Below are positions 23,106-30,610 of a DNA stretch of 64,000 bases, piece by piece. Below the pieces are notes generated by a model. It worked only from the letters and a program-made list of their open reading frames with translations. It was not told the origin of the DNA and searched no databases. The stretch's first letter is position 1. Each line of letters starts with the position of its first letter. A program made the position numbers and the translations under genes. Origin of the DNA: an uncultured Clostridia bacterium (lineage in GTDB: Bacteria; Bacillota; Clostridia; Christensenellales; Borkfalkiaceae); contig CALVMR010000003.1 in assembly GCA_944346885.1 (NCBI GenBank), positions 31,018 to 95,017 of the forward strand, written 5' to 3'.

Positions 23106-24809
23106 ATGAACGAAAAGAGAGAGATATCGGGCGGCGCGGAAAAGGTGGAAGAGATCGCCCGCCGCAGGGCGGGCATCTTGCCCGAAGAGGGGGCGGCGCC
23201 GCAAGAGCGCGCCGCCATGCAGGCAGCCGCCGCCGACGGCGGCGCGCGGGCGGCGAAAAAACAGGGCGCGCCCGCGCTTTCCGCGGAACAGGCGGAACGC
23301 GCGCGCGCCGAGCAGCGGGTCGAAAGGGCACGGCAAAAACGCGCAAAGGCGCGCAAAAAAGAGGAGCGGCAGGCGGAGCGCGCCGCGCAAAAGAGCGCGC
23401 GCGCCAAACAAAAACGGCGGGCCGCGGCAGAAAAGCGGCATGCCGAAGCGGAGCGCCGCGCGGCGGCGCAGGCGCGCGCGGCGGGGAGAGAAAAGGATGG
23501 CGGAAAACAAAAGCATGCCCGCGCGCCCGGCTTCGGCGGCTGGCTGGCGGCGGTTGTCTCCCTGTCGGTGGCGGTGCTCGCCCTCGGTTCGCTGGTCACC
23601 GTCGGCTACTTCGAGTTGAGCGGCGCAAAGGAGTCTTTGGCGGCGGGGTACCGCGCTTCGGCATACGCCTTTTCGGAGGCGGTGGAAGAGCTGGACGCCG
23701 ACTTGACCAAAGCGCGCATCGCCGAAGGGGGAGAACTTTCGCGGCTGCTGGCGCAGATCTATGCGGAGAGCCTGCTTGCCGAAAACTGTGTGCAGGCATT
23801 CCCCGCGGACGCGCGGCAGACGGCGGGGCTCTCCGCGTGTATCAACCGCACGGGCGAGTTTGCAAAGGGCGCGCTCTCCGTGCTGTCGGAGGGCGGCACC
23901 CTCTCGGCGGCGCAAACGGAGCGGCTCGCCGCCTTGGAGGAGCAGATCGCGCTGGTGCGCGAAAGCGTGCCCGCGCTCATCGCCGAGGCTTCGGCGGGCT
24001 CGGCAGACGGCTTGGCGGCGCAGGGCGGCGGGTATTGCGCCGCGCTGGAAGACCTCTCCGCCCGTCTGGCGCAGATGTGCCCGCAGGCGCATGCCGCGCG
24101 GCAGGCGCTTGCGGGCGAGGAAGAGGTGAGCGAACAGCGCGCGCGGGAGCTGCTGGAAGAATACCTGCGCGAGGCGGAGCTTGTTTCCGTGCGCTGCCTC
24201 GGCAGGGAAGAGGGGCGGCTGCCCTGCTACTGCTTTGCGGCGGACGCGGCTTCGGGCAGGCAGTATTACGCACAGCTGAGCGTGCGCGGCGGAAAACTTT
24301 CTCTTTTGGAAAGCTATGTGCCCTGCACGCAGCGCAACTATGACGCCGCCGCCTGCGTGCAGATCGCGCGCAATTTCCTCGAACGCTGCGGCTTTGCGGA
24401 TATGGAAGAGGTGTGGACGAGCGAGGCGGGCGGGGAATGCACCGTCGAATTTGCGCCCGTGCAGGGCGGAACGCTGCTCTATCCGGACCGCGTTAAAGTA
24501 AAGGTGTGCAGCGAGCGCGGCGAAGTATCCGGCGTATCCGCGGGGGGCTATCTGCTGCACCACCGCGCGAGAAGTTTGGGCGGCGCGCGCGTATCGGCGG
24601 CGCGGGTGCGCGCCAACGCCGAGGCGAAGCTGGAAAACGTATCCGTGCGTTCGGCGCTCATCCCGCACGCGGGAGGAGAATTGCTGTGCTGGCAGGTGCG
24701 CGGTGAAGCGGATGGTACCCTCTATTTTGCGTATGTAGACGCGCAAACGGGGCACACCGCCGAGATCCGCGCCGTGCGGCGAACGGACCGGGGAGATCTT
24801 CCCCTGTAA
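23106..24809 (+). CDS. ypeB: Germination protein YpeB with long charged N-terminal region
   Basis: YpeB is needed for SleB assembly and stability in the spore. The ATG at 23106 (AGGAGGG upstream, 10 bp after sleB) gives 567 residues, about 110 more than usual. The first 140 residues are hydrophilic, and 58-140 are an Ala/Arg/Glu/Lys-rich probable coiled coil. A single membrane helix spans about 144-168, followed by a YpeB-type domain (YRASAYAFSEAVEELDADLTKA) and C-terminal PepSY-like repeats (VRANAEAKLENVSVRSALIP, LLCWQVRGEADGTLYFAYVDAQTG). Identity rests on the sleB neighbour and this layout. The N-terminal region has no counterpart in the family as I know it. Confidence 0.85.
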   Translation: MNEKREISGGAEKVEEIARRRAGILPEEGAAPQERAAMQAAAADGGARAAKKQGAPALSAEQAERARAEQRVERARQKRAKARKKEERQAERAAQKSARAKQKRRAAAEKRHAEAERRAAAQARAAGREKDGGKQKHARAPGFGGWLAAVVSLSVAVLALGSLVTVGYFELSGAKESLAAGYRASAYAFSEAVEELDADLTKARIAEGGELSRLLAQIYAESLLAENCVQAFPADARQTAGLSACINRTGEFAKGALSVLSEGGTLSAAQTERLAALEEQIALVRESVPALIAEASAGSADGLAAQGGGYCAALEDLSARLAQMCPQAHAARQALAGEEEVSEQRARELLEEYLREAELVSVRCLGREEGRLPCYCFAADAASGRQYYAQLSVRGGKLSLLESYVPCTQRNYDAAACVQIARNFLERCGFADMEEVWTSEAGGECTVEFAPVQGGTLLYPDRVKVKVCSERGEVSGVSAGGYLLHHRARSLGGARVSAARVRANAEAKLENVSVRSALIPHAGGELLCWQVRGEADGTLYFAYVDAQTGHTAEIRAVRRTDRGDLPL

Positions 24810-24814
24810 CGCAA

Positions 24815-24856
24815 AAAGGGAGCGGCAGGATCGTGCCGCTCCCTTTGTTTTGTGCT
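24815..24856 (+). terminator. Terminator after ypeB
   Basis: A 13-bp stem (AAAGGGAGCGGCA with TGCCGCTCCCTTT) is followed by GTTTTGTGCTTTTTT. It ends the spore gene block. Confidence 0.85.
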
Positions 24857-24901
24857 TTTTTGCGCGTTTTCCCGCCGCCGCGCAAAACTTTTTTCCGCGG
24901 G

Positions 24902-24930
24902 TTGACAAATCGCCCGCGGCGGATTATAAT
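24902..24930 (+). promoter_or_regulatory. Strong promoter of the secB-like gene
   Basis: Consensus TTGACA (24902-24907) and TATAAT (24925-24930) with a 17-bp spacer, 57 bp upstream of the start codon at 24987. Confidence 0.85.
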
Positions 24931-24986
24931 AAGAATCACGGGCTGTGCGTCCGTGCAATACCGTACCGCAAAACAGGAGCCGTTGT

Positions 24987-25412
24987 ATGAAAAAAACGAA
25001 CATTGTTCTCAAAGGTATCCGCGCGGACGAAATGAGCTTTAAGCTCAACAACGTCCGCCCGCAGGAGGGGAAGCTGGATCTGAAACCCACCTTTTCGCGC
25101 AAGGTGCGCCGCGCCGTGGAAAACGAGCGGGTGAGTTTTGTCACCCTGACCGTGCAGATCGCCTCTTCGCAGGAGAGCCCCAAGCCCTTTGACCTGTTTG
25201 CGTCTTTGACGGGCATTTTCGAAACGGATGCCTCCACCGACGAGGAAAAGCGCCTCGCGGTGGTGGAGTGCACGCAGCTGCTCTTTCCGTATCTTCGTTC
25301 GGCGGTGACCAATCTTACGACCGCCGCCATGAGCGCGCCCGTGGTGCTGCCCGTCGTCGGCGGAACGCTGTTCCCCGAAGACCGTAAGCTCGAAGACGAA
25401 TATTTCAGTTAA
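24987..25412 (+). CDS. SecB-like chaperone
   Basis: A 141-residue protein from ATG 24987 (ACAGGAG 7 bases upstream). It resembles SecB, the tetrameric export chaperone: alternating strand segments (MKKTNIVLKGIRADEMSFKL, VSFVTLTVQI, FDLFASLTGIFE) and the C-terminal helix region LLFPYLRSAVTNLTTAAMSA followed by PVVLPVVGGTLF, which parallels the FPYAR...LPPINF part of SecB. Classical SecB is mainly proteobacterial; shorter SecB-like proteins occur in some clostridia and with toxin-antitoxin systems. No toxin gene is adjacent. It has a strong promoter and leads into fabZ 48 bp later, so it may head a transcript with fabZ. Confidence 0.65.
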   Translation: MKKTNIVLKGIRADEMSFKLNNVRPQEGKLDLKPTFSRKVRRAVENERVSFVTLTVQIASSQESPKPFDLFASLTGIFETDASTDEEKRLAVVECTQLLFPYLRSAVTNLTTAAMSAPVVLPVVGGTLFPEDRKLEDEYFS

Positions 25413-25460
25413 AAAGAGTGCCGCAATTTTTCGGTGCGGCGAAAAGGACGGGTATAGACC

Positions 25461-25883
25461 ATGAACCGAGACGAGATCAAAGAATTTTTGCCCCACCGCG
25501 AGCCGATGCTGCTGTTGGACGAGGTGGAGGTCAATGCCGAAACGGGCGAAGCGGTGGGCAAGTACACCGTGCGCGGAGACGAGTTCTTTTTGCAGGGGCA
25601 TTTCCCCGGCAATCCCATCGTGCCGGGCGTCATCCAGTGCGAGATGATCGCGCAGACCGCCGTGGCGCTCTTGCCGGACTGCAAGGGGAAAACGCCGCTG
25701 TATACGGGGCTGAACAACGTCAAGTTTAAAAACCCGCTGCTGCCCGGCGACACCGCGGTGATGACCGTTGCGCTCACCAACCGCCGCGGCGTGTTCTGCT
25801 TTGCCAAGGGGAACCTGAGCGCAAACGGAAAAGTGTGCACGTCGGCAGAGTTTTCCTTTGCCATTTTGCCGCCCAAGCCGTAA
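25461..25883 (+). CDS. fabZ: 3-hydroxyacyl-ACP dehydratase FabZ
   Basis: FabZ removes water from 3-hydroxyacyl-ACP in the type II fatty-acid cycle. The 140 residues match the hot-dog-fold family: LPHREPMLLLDEV at the start, the catalytic segment GHFPGNPIVPGVIQCEMIAQT with active-site His and Glu, and VKFKNPLLPGD. It precedes fabH, which has a separate promoter. Confidence 0.93.
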   Translation: MNRDEIKEFLPHREPMLLLDEVEVNAETGEAVGKYTVRGDEFFLQGHFPGNPIVPGVIQCEMIAQTAVALLPDCKGKTPLYTGLNNVKFKNPLLPGDTAVMTVALTNRRGVFCFAKGNLSANGKVCTSAEFSFAILPPKP

Positions 25884-25989
25884 CGGGCAGCCGCCGCGTG
25901 CCCTGCCGGGGCGCGGGCGGAAAAGGGAAGAGGGCGCCGTTTCGGTCCGCACCGTTGTGTGAAAATCCGTGCGGAAAACAAAATTGCGC

Positions 25990-26018
25990 TTGACTTAGAG
26001 GGGGAAATCCCCTATAAT
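25990..26018 (+). promoter_or_regulatory. fabH promoter with dyad in the spacer
   Basis: TTGACT (25990-25995) and TATAAT (26013-26018) are 17 bp apart. The spacer holds the inverted repeat AGGGG-GAAA-TCCCCT, a candidate operator for a fatty-acid regulator. It does not match the FapR box. No regulator gene is nearby. Confidence 0.7.
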
Positions 26019-26088
26019 TTAAAACAGGATACAGACCGCCGCCGCCATGCGTATGGCGGGGGGCGGGCGGAGTGTAGCGAGGTACGGA

Positions 26089-27060
26089 ATGTCTTTTTAT
26101 ATAGCGGGGACGGGCAGCGCCCTCCCCGAAAAAAGCGTCGGCAACGATGATCTGGCGGCATTTCTGGATACTTCGGACGAATGGATCTATACAAGGACGG
26201 GCATCCGCCGCCGCCGCGTGCTCACGCATGAAAAGCTGAACGACCTTGCCATCCTCTCGGCGCGCCGCGCGCTCGAAGATGCGGGCGTTGCGGGAGAGCG
26301 GGTCGATCTTATTTTGTGCGCCACCATGCGCGGGGATACCGTTACGCCGTCTTTGGCGTGCGTCGTTGCCGAAGCGGTGGGTTCGCACGCGCCCGCGTTC
26401 GACGTGAACGCCGCCTGCGTGGGCGTGCTGTACTGCATGGAGATCGTCGATTCTTTTTTTGCCGCGGGCAAAGCGGAAACGGCGCTCATCGTCTCTGCCG
26501 AGGCAATGAGCAAGCTGCTCAACTGGGAGGATCGCTCCACCTGCGTGCTCTTCGGAGACGGCGCCGGCGCGCTCGTGCTCAAAAAAGGCGCGGGCAGGCT
26601 GGCGGGCGTGCTCTCCACCGACCCCGATTCGCACGTGATCCGCATGCCGCACATCGAGGGGATGAACAGCCCCTACAACCAAAGCGAGCCGCAGCCGCTC
26701 TGCATGCATATGGACGGCGGCGAAGTGTATAAATTCGCCGTCAACGCAATGGGGCGCAACATAGCGGAAGTCTGCCGCCGTGCGGGCATTGCCCCCGCCG
26801 AGGTGGATTGGTATCTTCCGCACCAGGCGAACATCCGCATCATCGATGCCAGCCTGCGCAAATTTAAGATCCGCAAGGAAAAGGTGCTCACCAACATCGC
26901 CGAATACGGCAACATGAGCGCCACCTCCGTTTCGGTCCTGCTGGACGAGTTTGCCCGCCGCGGCACCTTCCGAAGGGGGGATAAACTGCTGTTTGTCGCC
27001 TTCGGCGCGGGGCTGACCAGCGGCGCCGTGCTCGCGGAGTGGAACAAGGGCGCGGAGTAA
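26089..27060 (+). CDS. fabH: 3-oxoacyl-ACP synthase III FabH
   Basis: FabH starts fatty-acid synthesis by condensing acyl-CoA with malonyl-ACP. Start ATG 26089 gives 323 residues of normal length. The Cys-His-Asn triad is visible: Cys110 in DVNAACVGVLY, His in LPHQANIRII and Asn in NIAEYGNMSATS. TSDEWIYTRTGIRRRR near the N-terminus is a family mark. It begins the main fab transcript: fabH, acpP, fabK, fabD, fabG, an isomerase, fabF, then acc genes. Confidence 0.95.
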   Translation: MSFYIAGTGSALPEKSVGNDDLAAFLDTSDEWIYTRTGIRRRRVLTHEKLNDLAILSARRALEDAGVAGERVDLILCATMRGDTVTPSLACVVAEAVGSHAPAFDVNAACVGVLYCMEIVDSFFAAGKAETALIVSAEAMSKLLNWEDRSTCVLFGDGAGALVLKKGAGRLAGVLSTDPDSHVIRMPHIEGMNSPYNQSEPQPLCMHMDGGEVYKFAVNAMGRNIAEVCRRAGIAPAEVDWYLPHQANIRIIDASLRKFKIRKEKVLTNIAEYGNMSATSVSVLLDEFARRGTFRRGDKLLFVAFGAGLTSGAVLAEWNKGAE

Positions 27061-27128
27061 ACAACACGGTTTTTTTCGCGGCACCCGCCGCGGGGAATAT
27101 GCATTTCAAAAAAAAAGGAGATCAAAGT

Positions 27129-27356
27129 ATGGAAACGTTGGAAAAGCTGAAAGAGATCTTGGCAGAGTGCAAGGGCGAGGACATCGACGTCACCCCCGAA
27201 ACCACCTTTGAAGAGCTGAATTTCGATTCGCTGGATAAAGTGGATATCGTGATGCAGATCGAAGACGCGTACGACATCAAGTTGGGAGACGATCTGCAAC
27301 TTTCCACCGTCGGCGAACTCATTCAAAAGATCGACGAAGCCGTCGCCGCAAAATAA
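27129..27356 (+). CDS. acpP: Acyl carrier protein
   Basis: A small acidic protein of 75 residues that carries growing acyl chains on a phosphopantetheine arm. The attachment site is Ser34 in ELNFDSLDKVDIVMQIE. Start ATG 27129 follows AAAAAGGAG by 7-8 bases. It sits between fabH and fabK. Confidence 0.96.
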   Translation: METLEKLKEILAECKGEDIDVTPETTFEELNFDSLDKVDIVMQIEDAYDIKLGDDLQLSTVGELIQKIDEAVAAK

Positions 27357-27374
27357 GGAACGGCAGGCGGTCGC

Positions 27375-28316
27375 ATGCAGACGAAACTTACAAAATTGCT
27401 CGGCATACGGTACCCGATCATCCAGGGGGGCATGGCGTGGATCGCCGACGCTTCGCTGGCCTCCGCCGTTTCCAACGGCGGAGGGCTCGGCATCATCTCC
27501 GCGATGAACGCCGATGCCGAATGGGTGCGGAGCGAGATCCGCAAGTGCCGCACCATGACGGAGAAGCCCTTCGGCGTGAACATCATGCTGATGAGCCCGT
27601 ATGCGGAAGAAGTTGCGCAGATGGTCGCGGAGGAAAAGGTCGCGGTCGTCACCACGGGCGCGGGCAATCCTTCGCGCTTTGTAAAAATGTGGAAAGAGGC
27701 GGGCGTCAAGATCCTGCCCGTCGTCGCTTCCACCGCATTGGCGCGCATGGTCGAGCGCGCGGGCGTTGACGCCGTGATCGCCGAGGGCGGCGAGAGCGGC
27801 GGGCACGTCGGCGATCTTACCACCATGGCGCTGGTGCCGCAGGTCGCAGACGCGGTGAGCGTGCCCGTCGTGGCGGCGGGCGGGATCGGAGACGGCAGGG
27901 GCATGGTCGCGGCGTTCGCGCTGGGGGCATGCGGCGTGCAGATGGGCACGCGCTTCCTCGTCGCCGACGAGTGCACCGTCAGCGAGGCGTACAAGCAAAA
28001 GGTGCTTGCCGCCAAGGATATTTCCACCACGGTCACGGGCAGGCGGCTGGGGCACCCCGTGCGCGCCATCAAAACGGCGTACATGAACGCCTATGCCAAG
28101 CTGGAAGCGGATTCCAACTACCCGGAAGAAAAGCTGGAAGCGTTCGGCGCGGGCTCGCTGCGCAAAGCGGCAAAGGACGGCAACGTCGAAGAGGGCTGCT
28201 TCCTTGCCGGGCAGATCGCGGGCATGGTAAACAAACGCCAGCCCGCCGCCGAGATCATCCGCGAAGTGATGGAAAAGGCAGAATCCATGATGGAGGGCGT
28301 CAAGTGGGAGCTGTGA
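27375..28316 (+). CDS. fabK: Enoyl-ACP reductase II (FMN-dependent) FabK
   Basis: FabK reduces enoyl-ACP in the last step of the elongation cycle, using FMN and NAD(P)H; it replaces FabI in many Firmicutes. The 313 residues form a TIM-barrel of the nitronate monooxygenase/FabK family: GIRYPIIQGGMAWIADASLA, the catalytic-His segment EGGESGGHVGDLTTMALVPQ, VVAAGGIGDGRGMVAAFALGA and GVQMGTRFLVADEC. It overlaps fabD by 13 bases, indicating coupled translation. Its place between acpP and fabD separates it from nitronate monooxygenases. Confidence 0.93.
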   Translation: MQTKLTKLLGIRYPIIQGGMAWIADASLASAVSNGGGLGIISAMNADAEWVRSEIRKCRTMTEKPFGVNIMLMSPYAEEVAQMVAEEKVAVVTTGAGNPSRFVKMWKEAGVKILPVVASTALARMVERAGVDAVIAEGGESGGHVGDLTTMALVPQVADAVSVPVVAAGGIGDGRGMVAAFALGACGVQMGTRFLVADECTVSEAYKQKVLAAKDISTTVTGRRLGHPVRAIKTAYMNAYAKLEADSNYPEEKLEAFGAGSLRKAAKDGNVEEGCFLAGQIAGMVNKRQPAAEIIREVMEKAESMMEGVKWEL

Positions 28317-29140
28317 CCTTTTTGTTCGCAGGGCAGGGCGCGCAGGTGCCCGGCATGGCGTCCGAGATCCGAGACGTTCCCAAAGTAAAACGGCTGTTCG
28401 ATCTTGCCGAGGGCATTGCTCCCGGCGTGGTCGATGCCATGCTGCACGGCACGCAGGAAGAGCTGAACCGCACGCTTTTGACGCAGCCGACCATGTTCCT
28501 TGCCGACCTTGCGTACGCGTATGTGCGGGAGCAGGAACAGGGCACGCCCGCTTGCGTGTGCGGCTTTTCGGTAGGGGAAGTGCCCGCGCTGTGCTTTGCG
28601 GGCGCGCTTTCCGAAGAGGAGGCGCTGCGCGCCATCGTAAAGCGGGCGGAGCTGATGGAGGCGTACACGCAGCGCGTGCGCGGCTGCATGCTCGCTGTCG
28701 TAAAACTGCCCGCCGCCGCGGTGGAGGCGCTGTGCGACAACGTACATACCCATCCCGCTAATTACAACGGGGCGCTGCAAACGGTCGTCGCCTGCCGTGC
28801 GGAGGCGGAGGAAGAATTTACCGCCAAAGTGAAAGAGGCGGGCGGCAGGGCGATGAAGCTGCGCGTATCCGGCATGTTCCACTGCCCGGAGCTCGCGCCC
28901 GAAGCGGAGGCGTTTGAAGCCTTTTTGCGCACGCTGCAATGGAGCGCGCCGCGCATTCCCGTATACGCCAATCTTACGGCGCAGCCGTACGGGGAAGATC
29001 CCGCGCACACGCTCGCCATGCAGATGCGTTCGCCCGTCCGCTTTACCGAAACGATCGCCAACATGCGTGCGGCGGGGGTAGACGAATTTACGGAAGTAGG
29101 CCCCGGAAAAGTGCTGACGGGGCTCGTACAGCGCGGCTGA
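28304..29140 (+). CDS. fabD: Malonyl-CoA:ACP transacylase FabD
   Basis: FabD loads malonyl groups on ACP. Start GTG 28304 is chosen because GGAGGG lies 6 bases upstream, inside fabK; a second GTG at 28313 is possible but has no proper ribosome site. The 278 residues show LFAGQGAQVPGM, the nucleophile segment GFSVGEVPALCFAGAL (Ser), Arg in KRAELMEAY, and the catalytic His in VSGMFHCPEL. The residue before the nucleophile loop is Phe instead of the near-universal His of GHSLG. The C-terminus has TEVGPGKVLTGL, as usual. Confidence 0.92.
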   Translation: MGAVTFLFAGQGAQVPGMASEIRDVPKVKRLFDLAEGIAPGVVDAMLHGTQEELNRTLLTQPTMFLADLAYAYVREQEQGTPACVCGFSVGEVPALCFAGALSEEEALRAIVKRAELMEAYTQRVRGCMLAVVKLPAAAVEALCDNVHTHPANYNGALQTVVACRAEAEEEFTAKVKEAGGRAMKLRVSGMFHCPELAPEAEAFEAFLRTLQWSAPRIPVYANLTAQPYGEDPAHTLAMQMRSPVRFTETIANMRAAGVDEFTEVGPGKVLTGLVQRG

Positions 29141-29166
29141 ACGCGGCGCAAAAAAGAGGTGGTTTT

Positions 29167-29907
29167 ATGGCGGAGAAGAGAGTTGCGCTCGTCACGGGCG
29201 CGGGCAGGGGCATCGGCGCCTGCATAGCAAACACATTGGCGGCAGATGGGTGCGACATCGCCGTCGTCGATTACAGCGACGTTTCCGCCGCGGAAGAGAC
29301 CATGCGGCAGCTTGCCGAACAGGGAGCTTCCGCGCGCTATTATCGGTGCGACGTTTCCGATTTTTCCGCCGTCAAAGCGGTCACGGACGCCGTGGTCAAA
29401 GATTTCGGAAAGATCGATATCCTCGTCAACAACGCGGGCGTAACGGCAGACGGGTTGCTTTTGCGCATGAGCGAGGCGGAGTGGGACAGGGTGCTCTCCA
29501 TCAACTTGAAGGGCTGCTTCAATCTGATCAAGCACGTTGCCCCGCATATGCTGCGCAAGCGCAGCGGGCGCATTGTTTCCATCAGCTCTGTCGTGGGGCT
29601 GATGGGCAACGCGGGGCAGGCGAACTATGCGGCGAGCAAAGCGGGCATCGTCGGGCTCACCAAGTCCGTCGCCAAAGAGCTGGGCAGCCGCAACATCACG
29701 GCAAACGCCGTGGCGCCCGGTTTTATCCGCACGGCAATGACGGACGCGCTTTCCGAAGAGCAGAAGCAGGCGATGTACAAGCTTATCCCGCTCGGCTCGC
29801 TCGGCGAAGTGCAGGATATCGCCAACGCGGTAAAATTCCTCGTTTCGGAAGAGGCGCGCTACATTACGGGCGTGGTGCTCAAAGTAGACGGGGGCATGTA
29901 TATCTGA
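29167..29907 (+). CDS. fabG: 3-oxoacyl-ACP reductase FabG
   Basis: FabG reduces 3-oxoacyl-ACP with NADPH. From ATG 29167 it has 246 residues of the short-chain dehydrogenase fold: cofactor motif TGAGRGIG, NNAG, the catalytic Ser in SISSVVGLMGN, YAASK with catalytic Tyr and Lys, and PGFIRTAMT. The order acpP-fabK-fabD-fabG-fabF is characteristic of Firmicutes. Confidence 0.95.
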   Translation: MAEKRVALVTGAGRGIGACIANTLAADGCDIAVVDYSDVSAAEETMRQLAEQGASARYYRCDVSDFSAVKAVTDAVVKDFGKIDILVNNAGVTADGLLLRMSEAEWDRVLSINLKGCFNLIKHVAPHMLRKRSGRIVSISSVVGLMGNAGQANYAASKAGIVGLTKSVAKELGSRNITANAVAPGFIRTAMTDALSEEQKQAMYKLIPLGSLGEVQDIANAVKFLVSEEARYITGVVLKVDGGMYI

Positions 29908-29908
29908 T

Positions 29909-29965
29909 CGGCAGCGCCCTGCCGTAAAAAACAAAGCGGCAGCGCCCGGCGGTAAAAGGCAAAAC
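29909..29965 (+). repeat. 28-bp imperfect tandem repeat in the fabG-isomerase gap
   Basis: CGGCAGCGCCC...GTAAAA-CAAA occurs twice (29909-29936 and 29937-29965) with a few differences, filling the space before the ribosome-binding site of the next gene. Confidence 0.7.
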
Positions 29966-29979
29966 GGAGGGGAGTGCAG

Positions 29980-30555
29980 ATGAAGACGGTCAAGGAAAAA
30001 TATCTGCTCGTCGGGGCAGATTTTGCAGGCTATCCGCTCAAAGAAGCGGTCGTGGCGCATTTAAAACGGAAGGGTTGGAAGATCACCGACGTGGGCGTAA
30101 CGGATCCCGCGAGCACGGATACCGACCTCATGTTCCACCGCATCGGGCTGCGCGTCGGCAGCATGATCGCCGAAAAGGAATTTGAGCGTGCGCTCATCTT
30201 CTGCGGCACGGGCATGGGCATCCACATTGCGGCAAGCAAGTGCCCAGGCGTGCATGCGGGCGTGGTGGAAAGCGTGCCCGCGGCGCTGCGCGCCATTACG
30301 GGCAACGGCGTAAACGTGCTGGCGATGGGCGCCTTTTACGTGGCGCCGCAAATGGGGTGCGACATTGCGGACGCCTACCTCGGCGCAGAGCTGGGCACGG
30401 GCTACGAATGGTGGCACAATTTTTACGAATTTCATAAGCTCGCCATCGACGAGCTGAACGCATTCGACTACGAAGAGTACAAAAAGAACGGGTTTAAGGT
30501 CAAGCATTTGGGCGACTACCCGCTGACATTAGAGGAAAAGCCGGATAACGTGTAA
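29980..30555 (+). CDS. RpiB/LacA/LacB family sugar-phosphate isomerase
   Basis: A 191-residue protein from ATG 29980 (GGAGGGGAG upstream) with the RpiB/LacAB isomerase fold. The Cys-containing motif is present (FCGTGMGIHIAASKCPGVHAG), and the C-terminal half has NGVNVLAMGAFYV. It differs from RpiB in that the N-terminal SDHAG is ADFAG, so the usual His is Phe, and it carries a long C-terminal part (YEWWHNFYEFHKLAIDELNAF). The sugar substrate cannot be told. Its place between fabG and fabF is unexpected, and co-transcription with fatty-acid genes is likely. Confidence 0.8.
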   Translation: MKTVKEKYLLVGADFAGYPLKEAVVAHLKRKGWKITDVGVTDPASTDTDLMFHRIGLRVGSMIAEKEFERALIFCGTGMGIHIAASKCPGVHAGVVESVPAALRAITGNGVNVLAMGAFYVAPQMGCDIADAYLGAELGTGYEWWHNFYEFHKLAIDELNAFDYEEYKKNGFKVKHLGDYPLTLEEKPDNV

Positions 30556-30610
30556 GGCGGCGCCCGTGTGCGGGGGCTTTGCCGCGGTGCGGCGTGTGCG
30601 AGGTGAAAAT

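Noticed and set aside
24987..25412. SecB of a toxin-antitoxin-chaperone system
   Set aside because: No toxin or antitoxin gene is adjacent; fabZ follows and ypeB precedes.
29167..29907. Non-fatty-acid short-chain dehydrogenase
   Set aside because: The fold alone would allow it, but position between fabD and fabF and typical FabG motifs settle it as FabG.
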